A program made the translations under genes and the position numbers. The notes beneath the pieces were generated by a model. The model was not told where the DNA came from. It saw nothing but the letters and a program-made list of their open reading frames with translations, and searched no databases. This document shows positions 1 through 4,612 of a DNA stretch of 6,845 nucleotides, one piece after another. The stretch lies in assembly GCA_021799935.1 (NCBI GenBank), contig JAJYZM010000049.1, positions 1 through 6,845 on the forward strand. Reading direction: 5' to 3'. Each line of letters opens with the position of its first letter. Within the stretch, counting starts at the first letter, position 1. The stretch is from a bacterium (GTDB lineage: Bacteria > SZUA-79 > Acidulodesulfobacterales > Acidulodesulfobacteraceae).

Positions 1-420
1 TGCGCTAGGTGATATCATATTTATTTTTTTGATAACAAATGGCCTAACCTGCTCGGTTATGGATATAGCCTCTTTTTCATCCTCGATAGAAGCCTCATTT
101 GAAGCCGGATATCTTGATTTTACAGCGTAATCGGTTAGTCTATCAGCCTCAATTTTATAAAGACTAATAAAATCATTATCTATTCCTTTGCATATTTCAA
201 TTAATTTTGCTATATCGTGTGTGTGATGTTTGCGGTGACTATCATCGATTTCTATATTATTAGCAACTAAATACGCCTTAAGGTATTTTTCGACAGCCTG
301 CTGCATATTGTAACATACTATATTCTTAAAATTTTCAGAATTATTCCGAAATAAAGTTAAACCTGCGTTAAAATTCTCGTCTCCTAATTTGATCCATTCT
401 TTTACAGTTTTTTCATTCAT
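1..420 (-). CDS. HEPN-domain protein, putative toxin of an MNT-HEPN pair (C-terminus beyond window)
   Basis: The minus strand reads open from an ATG at 420 to the window edge, giving 140 residues without a stop. The N-terminus (VKEWIKLGDENFNAG, residues 6-20) and the segment CYNMQQAVEKYLKAYL (36-51) are the classic first and second helices of the HEPN fold; a THDIAKL motif (67-73) and an ending YAVKSRYP (98-105) complete the pattern of the MNT-associated HEPN family. In studied pairs (HepT/MntA type) the HEPN protein is an RNase toxin that the MNT partner silences by adding AMP to it. The start overlaps the upstream MNT stop as ATGA with no ribosome-binding site, so translation is probably coupled. 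An RX4H string (R63 to H68) lies before the last helix rather than in the usual C-terminal position, so RNase activity is uncertain. A second in-frame ATG at 416 is possible. Confidence 0.88.
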   Translation of the reverse strand, partial: MNEKTVKEWIKLGDENFNAGLTLFRNNSENFKNIVCYNMQQAVEKYLKAYLVANNIEIDDSHRKHHTHDIAKLIEICKGIDNDFISLYKIEADRLTDYAVKSRYPASNEASIEDEKEAISITEQVRPFVIKKINMISPSA

Positions 421-746
421 ACGGCAACCCCATATTTAAGCGCATAATAAGTAATATTGCCAACATTATTATCTTTCTTAATCTCACCCGATGAACTAAT
501 TATTATGTCATTATCAATTTTTAATTTCGCCATTTTCCTTCTAATCTTTAAAAGCATATTGCTTTCATCTTTATGGGATGCACCTTGTTCTAAAACCACA
601 AAAAAATCATAATCGCTATTTTCATTATAATCTCCTTTTGCCCTAGAACCGAATAAAATTATCCTCTCAACCTGATAACCGGCTTTCTCTACTTCAGAAG
701 TTATTATCTTTTTAGCTATTTCTATGTTTTTGTCTAATATATCCAT
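417..746 (-). CDS. MNT-domain nucleotidyltransferase, putative antitoxin (copy 1, intact pair)
   Basis: This 109-residue protein is a minimal nucleotidyltransferase of the DNA polymerase beta superfamily. FGSRAKGDY (32-40) followed by SDYDFF (44-49) gives the signature G33-S34-X10-D45-X-D47, and D80 in NDIII is the probable third metal-binding acid. In MntA-type antitoxins these residues transfer AMP from ATP onto the partner HEPN toxin. The length is normal for the single-domain family and all catalytic residues are present. Its stop overlaps the HEPN start by four bases, making a two-gene operon read antitoxin first. It is a paralogue of the protein encoded at 1570-1905 (shared MDILDKN start, KKIITSE, RIILFGSRA). 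Transcription probably starts only two or three bases before the ATG, and there is no Shine-Dalgarno sequence. Family is near certain; antitoxin role is inferred from context. Confidence 0.92.
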   Translation of the reverse strand: MDILDKNIEIAKKIITSEVEKAGYQVERIILFGSRAKGDYNENSDYDFFVVLEQGASHKDESNMLLKIRRKMAKLKIDNDIIISSSGEIKKDNNVGNITYYALKYGVAV

Positions 747-755
747 AATAAGATA

Positions 756-764
756 ATTATAACA
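756..764 (-). promoter_or_regulatory. Extended -10 promoter of MNT copy 1
   Basis: On the minus strand this reads TGTTATAAT, a TGn extension joined to a perfect TATAAT. No convincing -35 box lies 16-18 bases upstream, which is typical of extended -10 promoters. Only nine bases separate the box from the ATG at 746, so the transcript would be leaderless or nearly so. The same arrangement precedes the other two MNT genes. Confidence 0.65.
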
Positions 765-1000
765 TATTTTATTTTTTATCCTTTTTGATTTGAGGATATT
801 TCATCGCTCCCTATATATTATATCTCAAATATACAGCAACATGGAATTTTTGCCTTTTTGCCGAGAAAAAACCGCCGTATTTGCGTTTTAAGGCCGGTTA
901 AATATCATTTAGGTAGTTTCCTATTAACCAGTTAGAAACTCCGTTTCATTTTTTATCGTGGTGCGTTTTTGTGCGTGTGATGGACATTCAGACCATAAAA

Positions 1001-1123
1001 TTAAAATGTCGGTTTGAATAATTTAAAAATCGATACCCGGATCCGGGACATTCTTAAATCGTCGGATGCCTGGTTAAGCCAGTCTTCCAATGAATAATTT
1101 TCAGCATTATAATATCTAACCAT
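1001..1123 (-). pseudogene. Truncated HEPN gene remnant after MNT copy 2
   Basis: An ATG at 1123 follows the MNT copy 2 stop with no intervening base and opens 40 codons ending in TAA. The first two dozen residues (YNAENYSLEDWLNQASDDL, then RMSRI) are the first helix of a HEPN domain of the ENYxLEDWLxxAxxDL type. After that the similarity stops: the reading continues RVSIFKLFKPTF and terminates, and the Q-A-x-E-K-x-L-K-A and RYP segments are absent. A complete HEPN protein would need about 120-140 residues. No HEPN motif was found on the minus strand in the noncoding stretch down to 747, so the rest appears deleted rather than frame-shifted. A perfect 12-bp palindrome (CCCGGATCCGGG, 1036-1047) sits where the similarity is lost. 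A short functional peptide cannot be excluded but is less likely. Confidence 0.7.
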
Positions 1124-1549
1124 TTAAAAGCCTTCCTTATTTGCATATCTTAATATGTGTCCGACAAAGTTTATGGCGGTATTATAGTTTTTTAAGCCGG
1201 AAACGATAAGTTCCACGTCTAAGATTTCGCCTTTATAATAACGCTTCTCGGCAATTTTATCAAGTATGCCATTCCAGATAAAATATTTTTCGTCAATAGA
1301 AATATCCTCGTTTACAACCACAACGAAATCAAAATCGCTATCCCATTTGTAATCATTCCTGTTTCTGGAACCGAACAAGATAACTTTATTAAGGATATAT
1401 TTTCTATTGTTCTGAAAATAGGCCAAGATAGAGTTTAAAATTTGATTAACGGCCGCTTCATTATCTTCCTTCGAAACTATCTTATAACATATATGGCGAA
1501 GACTAATCCTTTTTTCCGTTACATCGACGCTTTTATTTAATATGTTCAT
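1124..1549 (-). CDS. MNT-domain nucleotidyltransferase with N-terminal extension (copy 2)
   Basis: This 141-residue protein carries the MNT signature: ILFGSRNRNDYKWDSDFDF (58-75 region) gives G60-S61-X10-D72-X-D74, with D111 in LDVELIV as the probable third acid. The catalytic set looks intact, although the usual glycine of RGDY or KGDY is asparagine (N65). It has about 27 more residues before the core than copies 1 and 3. The first codons (MNILNKS) and the promoter resemble those copies, but everything afterwards is only distantly related, so the gene may have acquired the start region of a neighbour by recombination, or belong to a related subfamily. Its expected HEPN partner directly downstream is truncated, leaving an orphan antitoxin-like enzyme. 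It could have been kept to neutralise a HEPN toxin encoded elsewhere, or be a relic. Confidence 0.88.
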   Translation of the reverse strand: MNILNKSVDVTEKRISLRHICYKIVSKEDNEAAVNQILNSILAYFQNNRKYILNKVILFGSRNRNDYKWDSDFDFVVVVNEDISIDEKYFIWNGILDKIAEKRYYKGEILDVELIVSGLKNYNTAINFVGHILRYANKEGF

Positions 1550-1557
1550 AATAATTT

Positions 1558-1566
1558 AATATAGCA
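1558..1566 (-). promoter_or_regulatory. Extended -10 promoter of MNT copy 2
   Basis: The minus strand reads TGCTATATT, one mismatch from the extended consensus, with eight bases between the box and the ATG at 1549. The element begins almost immediately after the stop of MNT copy 3 (1570), so this promoter has been brought directly against that gene, and it shares the AATATG overlap at the deletion junction. Confidence 0.55.
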
Positions 1567-1567
1567 T

Positions 1568-1580
1568 ATTCATACGGCAA
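1568..1580. repeat. Former MNT/HEPN overlap junction, matching 415-427
   Basis: On the minus strand the 13 bases TTGCCGTATGAAT are identical to those at 415-427, where they end MNT copy 1 and begin its HEPN partner through the ATGA overlap. Here the same ATGA is kept at the end of MNT copy 3, but the following codon runs straight into the promoter of MNT copy 2. This is best read as the scar of a deletion that removed a HEPN gene, possibly through the short AAT/ATG homology at the junction. Confidence 0.65.
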
Positions 1581-1905
1581 TCCCATCTTTATTTACGTAA
1601 TAAGAAAGAAATCCCGTATCTTTTTTTTGATGTTCATAAAGACCTGCGGATTTTATTACCACGTCGGCTCCGATTCCATTGCGCCTCATTTCTTTACGAA
1701 TATTCATTTGCGCTTTTTTCCAGTCGTCTTTCAAAAGCTCTCTGTCCACCACGGCGAAGAAATCCCAATCGCTATACTCCTTATAATCGCCTCTCGCCCT
1801 GGAGCCGAATAAAATTATCCTATCAACATGGTAGCCGGCTTTCTCAATTTCCGAAGTTATTATTTTCTTAGACGTCTCTATTAGGTTTTTATCTAATATA
1901 TCCAT
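1570..1905 (-). CDS. MNT-domain nucleotidyltransferase, orphan antitoxin-like (copy 3)
   Basis: This 111-residue minimal nucleotidyltransferase contains RIILFGSRARGDY (29-41) and SDWDFF (45-50), giving G34-S35-X10-D46-X-D48, and D81 in ADVVIKS as the third acid, so it should be catalytically competent. It is clearly paralogous to copy 1 (417-746): same MDILDKN start, same KKIITSE helix, same core and nearly the same ending (DGIAV against YGVAV). Similarity is weaker between residues 52 and 78. It has no HEPN gene behind it, although its stop still overlaps an ATG exactly as in copy 1. The start at 1905 is supported by the extended -10 box and by alignment with copy 1. A solitary MNT may still modify a HEPN toxin in trans, including the one at 1-420; this is inference. 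Confidence 0.9.
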   Translation of the reverse strand: MDILDKNLIETSKKIITSEIEKAGYHVDRIILFGSRARGDYKEYSDWDFFAVVDRELLKDDWKKAQMNIRKEMRRNGIGADVVIKSAGLYEHQKKDTGFLSYYVNKDGIAV

Positions 1906-1932
1906 GATAAGTCAATTATAGCATATTTTATT
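1886..1932. repeat. Promoter-start module duplicated at 727-773
   Basis: This 47-base stretch matches 727-773 at 42 positions by eye, without gaps. It covers the upstream AT-rich tract, the extended -10 element, the near-absent leader and the first six codons or so of MNT copies 3 and 1. Conservation of noncoding positions alongside codons shows that the two cassettes arose by duplication including their promoter, or that the promoter is under selection. Confidence 0.75.
1915..1923 (-). promoter_or_regulatory. Extended -10 promoter of MNT copy 3
   Basis: The minus strand reads TGCTATAAT, a perfect extended -10, with nine bases before the ATG at 1905 and no ribosome-binding site. Just upstream, 1933-1943 is a GATGC-A-GCATC inverted repeat in the position where a -35 box would lie; it might be a small operator, though arms of five bases can arise by chance. 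Confidence 0.65.
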
Positions 1933-1959
1933 GATGCAGCATCGCCATAATCAAAAATT

Positions 1960-2113
1960 TTATAAAGAACGGTTTCTTTTAATTGCCTTAGTTAAATACC
2001 TTTGTTTCCACACCGTAAAGATGCTCAAGGTCGCTGTCGAGTATAACCTTCTTGCCGCGTGTAAGATAGATTTTGTTTTCTATGAGTCCGGTCGGAATTA
2101 TTGAATTTGGCAT
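1960..2113 (-). pseudogene. Frameshifted, truncated ORF6N-domain gene
   Basis: From the ATG at 2113 the minus strand encodes 41 residues ending at a TAA (1988-1990). Residues 12-39 (ENKIYLTRGKK, then VILDSDLEHLYGVETK) match the start of the ORF6N domain encoded intact at 2412-2966, where the equivalent is NVRGEKVILDSDVAALYGVE. The stop falls inside the domain. Removing one T (position 1990 on the plus strand) restores KAIKRNR, the expected VFNKAIKRN continuation, so a single-base insertion explains the stop. The restored frame then ends at 1960 after L, without the FPxxY, LPxAFTExG and mR segments, so the 3' part is also lost. A GGGG-type ribosome-binding site precedes the start. It lies 28 bases after the 83-residue gene and was probably once the third gene of that operon. 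Confidence 0.8.
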
Positions 2114-2141
2114 TATATCCCCGTTCTATTTTGCGGTATAT

Positions 2142-2393
2142 CTACATCCGCCGGTTGGATTTTAACATTACGGTTTCGGCTGACGCGGTTTGTTCCGGAG
2201 GATTTTTTTCTCCGGCCGCCGGATCGTTTTTATCGTCGTGCCGGCCGTACCATTCTTCAGGGTTAACGTCGAACTCCACAACCGTTTTAACTGTTCCCGT
2301 TATATCGTCGCAGCCTCCCTCATATCCGGACGCTACTATTCTCATCTCCGGCGGATATTTCTTAAGCTCTTCGATTAGTTCATAGACAGTCAT
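2142..2393 (-). CDS. Small conserved-type hypothetical protein between two ORF6N genes
   Basis: This 83-residue acidic protein begins MTVYELIEELKKYPPEMRIV and continues SGYEGGCDDITG (22-33). This resembles small phage and mobile-element proteins of the pattern MTVxELIxxLxxxPxxxxVxxxGYEGGxDD, whose function I do not know. The second half is rich in D, E, N, P and K, probably disordered, and ends in a basic SNRRM. It has no membrane segment or signal peptide. The start at 2393 is preceded by a GGGG ribosome-binding site at suitable spacing. It lies 18 bases after the ORF6N stop, so the two are co-transcribed. Coding is supported by codon structure and by its fit in the operon; overlapping open frames on the plus strand look like shadows. 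Confidence 0.75.
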   Translation of the reverse strand: MTVYELIEELKKYPPEMRIVASGYEGGCDDITGTVKTVVEFDVNPEEWYGRHDDKNDPAAGEKNPPEQTASAETVMLKSNRRM

Positions 2394-2411
2394 GGCGGTA
2401 CCCCGTTTTTT

Positions 2412-2966
2412 TTATTTCTTTTTCTTCTTTACCGTATGTTTTACTTTTATAACGGCAAGGTTTAGTTCAAGAGTCGTCTCGCTGCCGGTCGTCTCAAGAG
2501 CTCCGTCGAGGATATCTCCCAGGACGTCGGCCGCTTTTTCCATAATTGTTTTCTGTTCGGCTTTATCAGCGGTCGGTAATTTTGACATACTTCTTGATAG
2601 ATCCCTCATTTTGGCATATGTTTCTATAATGTCTAATGTGGTCCGGACCGCCTTAGGACTTTTTATTATCGTGGCAAGCATATATAGGCCTTTTTCGGTG
2701 AAGGCGGTCGGAAGGTGCGGCGAAAACTTAACTTTTTCGAGGTGGTGGAAATTTTCCACAACCTCGTTTTTTTCTTTCCCGGTTAATTCAAAGATATAAC
2801 CCTCCGGGAATTTATCCGGATTGTTTTTGACCGCTTTATTGATATCTCTTGTCTCAACTCCATATAGGGCGGCCACATCACTATCGAGGATAACTTTTTC
2901 TCCCCGGACGTTGATTATTTTGTCCTGGACGGATTCGAGCTTTACTATTGTCTTTTCGTCTGCCAT
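2412..2966 (-). CDS. ORF6N (KilA-N-type) domain protein
   Basis: This 184-residue protein has a complete N-terminal ORF6N domain (about residues 13-121). The family landmarks appear in order: INVRGEKVILDSDVAALYGV (18-37), RDINKAVKNNPDKFPEGYIF (40-59), LPTAFTEKGLYMLATII (85-101) and a closing TYAKMRDL (116-123). ORF6N is a DNA-binding domain of the KilA-N/Bro group found in phages, prophages and mobile elements, usually in regulators or antirepressor-like proteins; the target here is unknown. The C-terminal part (about 124-184) is helical in character and ends in a run of lysines (VKKKKK) that could hold nucleic acid. A very strong ribosome-binding site (AAGGGGGG, about 2970-2977) fixes the start. 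Base composition is richer in G and C than the gene before it, which suggests separate acquisition. It leads an operon with the 83-residue gene and the ORF6N remnant. Confidence 0.9.
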   Translation of the reverse strand: MADEKTIVKLESVQDKIINVRGEKVILDSDVAALYGVETRDINKAVKNNPDKFPEGYIFELTGKEKNEVVENFHHLEKVKFSPHLPTAFTEKGLYMLATIIKSPKAVRTTLDIIETYAKMRDLSRSMSKLPTADKAEQKTIMEKAADVLGDILDGALETTGSETTLELNLAVIKVKHTVKKKKK

Positions 2967-3001
2967 AATCCCCCCTTCTTTTATAGAGTTATATTTAGAA
3001 T

Positions 3002-3601
3002 TTATTCTATTTTATCTTTAAGAATAAATTTTTTATTTTTCCATAAAATTTCATATTTCTTTCCAAAATTATTTTTTGACGTAAGTCCAAAATTATTTTT
3101 TTGATAGAAATGAATCAATCTCTCCCCATGCTCTTTATCTTTTTTATCATCAAAATCTTTATCGCTTATATACCCTCTAATGCTATGAAAATTTTCAATT
3201 TCGCAGAGTTCCTGTATATTTTTTATCCCAAAAGTGCCTATGCCTTTATTTATATTCGTATTTTCTGATATGTCATGTAATCGAACATAATAATAATAAA
3301 ATTCATGGTTAACAAACTCTAATTTTATATCTAATGAAAACATTCTGATCCTTTGTCCGAATGTTCCGCATTTATTTTGGGAATTGTCAAGGGGGAAAAC
3401 AAATTGGCTGATATCGGTATTGTCACTTAAGGAATCCGGAAAATAAAAGAATGAAAATATGGGTTCTTTCCCTAATCTGTAAATTGCATAATACTTTGTA
3501 TATTTATAAATCGGTATTTCTATTATTTTATAAGCACAATATTCTTGTTCTTGGGTTAAATCTTCTTTTTTTATTAATTCATCTATAGTTTTATATAACA
3601 T
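3002..3601 (-). CDS. Unknown protein with acetyltransferase-fold-like C-terminus
   Basis: I do not recognise this 199-residue protein as a named family. It is strongly AT-rich, with many tyrosine, phenylalanine, asparagine and lysine residues, and has no signal peptide or membrane helix. The C-terminal part, HSIRGYISDKDF (139-150) then GERLIHFYQKNNFGL (159-173), resembles the ending of GNAT-fold proteins, where a helix precedes an FYxKxGF turn and strand; the upstream strands (RIRMFSLDIKLEFV, YYYYVRLHDI) could fit, but no clear acetyl-CoA loop (Q/RxxGxG/A) is visible, so an enzymatic role is unproven. It lies between the repressor and the ORF6N operon, 112 bases after the first and 35 before the second, a usual place for cargo genes. 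No Shine-Dalgarno sequence precedes the ATG. A TATCAT at 3613-3618 eleven bases before the ATG is a weak -10 candidate. Confidence 0.7.
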   Translation of the reverse strand: MLYKTIDELIKKEDLTQEQEYCAYKIIEIPIYKYTKYYAIYRLGKEPIFSFFYFPDSLSDNTDISQFVFPLDNSQNKCGTFGQRIRMFSLDIKLEFVNHEFYYYYVRLHDISENTNINKGIGTFGIKNIQELCEIENFHSIRGYISDKDFDDKKDKEHGERLIHFYQKNNFGLTSKNNFGKKYEILWKNKKFILKDKIE

Positions 3602-3713
3602 ATTGTTGAGTTATGATATTATTTCTCTCTAATTTGTGATTTAAGGCTTGTCAAATTTGTTTTAGATAAATTATCCTCTTGACAGATTAGAAAACCATGC
3701 CTTATTTTTTGTC

Positions 3714-4520
3714 CTAGTGCGTTTTTCCAGGTATAATCTTGCCTAACCCTTTGCTTTTATGTGGACTTTCTTTTATGGCAATATCCTCTGTAAATTCTTG
3801 AATATCCGGTTCTTGTTCTCCTATATAATAAGAATGGTGAGATGCTTTGCTATATCTAATCATAAATTTTTTATGGTTTATTGCGTGGTGCATAAGATAA
3901 GCCCTATCCAGGATATAATTTAATTTATCATATTCTACAATAGCTTGAGGCCCAAGCTCCAACTCGTGTTCTTCATAAAATAAATATTGCTCTTTTATTT
4001 CGTCGAGTATAAATAATTTAAGTTCAACGTTGCTAATTTTATCGGCATCCATTGGCAAAACGCTGGCTCCTTCAAGAAAACCTTTTAATTCCTCATTTAA
4101 TTTTTTGATTAGCTTTTCGTTTCCAGAAGACATATAAAGCTCATTAAGTCCACGTATTCTTATTTCATTTAATCTTTTAATATCCTTATCATTTTTAGCT
4201 ATTTCGGCCAGATAGTGCAATCCAGCAGGACTTTGGCTCCCTATATCAATCCCATAATATGCAACCTCTTCTTCAAAGCTTCCGGGTTTTGCAATGAAGT
4301 AGTCAATTCCGGGTATTTCAAAAAACTCACTAATTTTCATTAAAGCGAAAAGAGGAATACTGACATTGCCATTTTCATAAGCTGCAATAATACGCTGACT
4401 AACTTCCAAGTTTTTTGCCATTTCTTTCTGGGAAAGACCCTTATTTAATCTTAATTGTTTTAACTTACGCCCTATTTGAAGATTAAATTTAAGTTCGGCA
4501 TTTTCTCTCTTTTTTCTCAT
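3714..4520 (-). CDS. XRE/Cro-CI-family repressor-like transcriptional regulator
   Basis: From the ATG at 4520 this protein has 268 residues. Residues 14-71 form a clear HTH_3 domain: IGRKLKQLRLNKGLSQKEMA then LEVSQRIIAAYENG (38-51). The remaining two hundred residues are mainly helical and charged (for example KNDKDIKRLNEIRIRGLNEL) and match no family I know. There is no S24 peptidase serine or lysine context and no visible protease motif, so this is not a LexA- or lambda CI-type self-cleaving repressor. It is divergent from the early operon and separated from it by a shared palindromic operator, which strongly suggests that it controls that operon and itself. A TTG at 4526 would add two residues, but it would lie upstream of the transcription start expected from the TATAAT at 4529-4534, so the ATG is preferred. 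There is no ribosome-binding site; the message is probably leaderless, as for lambda cI. Confidence 0.85.
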   Translation of the reverse strand: MRKKRENAELKFNLQIGRKLKQLRLNKGLSQKEMAKNLEVSQRIIAAYENGNVSIPLFALMKISEFFEIPGIDYFIAKPGSFEEEVAYYGIDIGSQSPAGLHYLAEIAKNDKDIKRLNEIRIRGLNELYMSSGNEKLIKKLNEELKGFLEGASVLPMDADKISNVELKLFILDEIKEQYLFYEEHELELGPQAIVEYDKLNYILDRAYLMHHAINHKKFMIRYSKASHHSYYIGEQEPDIQEFTEDIAIKESPHKSKGLGKIIPGKTH

Positions 4521-4528
4521 AATCAATA

Positions 4529-4557
4529 ATTATATGAAAAAAAATATTGACAAGCAA
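4529..4557 (-). promoter_or_regulatory. Promoter of the repressor gene
   Basis: The minus strand has TTGCTT (4557-4552), a 17-base spacer and a perfect TATAAT (4534-4529). Only eight bases lie between the -10 box and the ATG at 4520. Its -35 box touches the -35 box of the divergent promoter, so one protein or polymerase bound here would affect both directions. Confidence 0.6.
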
Positions 4558-4560
4558 TAT
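4544..4560. promoter_or_regulatory. Palindromic operator over both -35 boxes
   Basis: ATATTG-N5-CAATAT is a perfect inverted repeat with six-base arms, centred at 4552. It covers the -35 boxes of both divergent promoters. Related half-sites flank it: CAATAAT at 4524-4530, beside the repressor start, and TATTGC at 4581-4586, which forms a second inverted pair with GCAATA at 4554-4559 around the early -10 box. Several sites of one protein, most likely the XRE repressor, would explain this. The AT-rich background makes chance matches of short arms possible, so the central palindrome is the strongest part. Confidence 0.6.
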
Positions 4561-4574
4561 AAAAAGTATATAAT
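4547..4574 (+). promoter_or_regulatory. Early-operon promoter, perfect sigma-70 consensus
   Basis: TTGACA (4547-4552) and TATAAT (4569-4574) are both perfect consensus hexamers, separated by 16 bases. The expected transcription start is about 4581, leaving a leader of about 32 bases with an AAGGTG ribosome-binding site (4602-4607) before the ATG at 4613. Such a strong promoter in front of replication genes would need tight repression, in agreement with the overlapping palindrome. Confidence 0.8.
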
Positions 4575-4612
4575 ACATATTATTGCTAACTAAAACATAA
4601 TAAGGTGATAAT

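Noticed and set aside
769..804. An 11-codon minus-strand frame (MKYPQIKKDKK) with a GGGAG ribosome-binding site and a TATAAT upstream, just before MNT copy 1.
   Set aside because: It is too short to support on its own, is not present before the other MNT copies, and MNT copy 1 has its own promoter. A leader peptide is possible but not shown.
915..940. AGTTTC...GAAACT inverted repeat in the gap between the HEPN remnant and MNT copy 1, considered as a terminator or CRISPR-like repeat.
   Set aside because: The stem is six base pairs, weak in G and C, there is no following T-run, and no second copy was seen in the window.
747..1000. Noncoding gap of about 250 bases, examined on the minus strand for the missing part of the HEPN gene or another gene.
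   Set aside because: No HEPN motif, no tRNA-like structure and no convincing frame was found; only the small signals mentioned elsewhere.
1627..1812. Plus-strand open frame opposite MNT copy 3.
   Set aside because: It is the antisense shadow of a gene with clear catalytic motifs and has no ribosome-binding site or recognisable domain.
2392..2799. Plus-strand frame of 135 codons opposite the ORF6N gene, with other plus-strand frames at 2101-2385 and 2821-3021.
   Set aside because: The minus-strand reading shows a complete ORF6N domain and strong ribosome-binding site; the plus-strand peptides are hydrophobic, phenylalanine- and serine-rich shadows.
3649..3684. TTGACA hexamers facing away from each other in the gap between the repressor and the 199-residue gene, considered as promoters.
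   Set aside because: No good -10 box lies at 16-18 bases from either: TAGAGA on the minus side and TTATTT on the plus side are poor matches.
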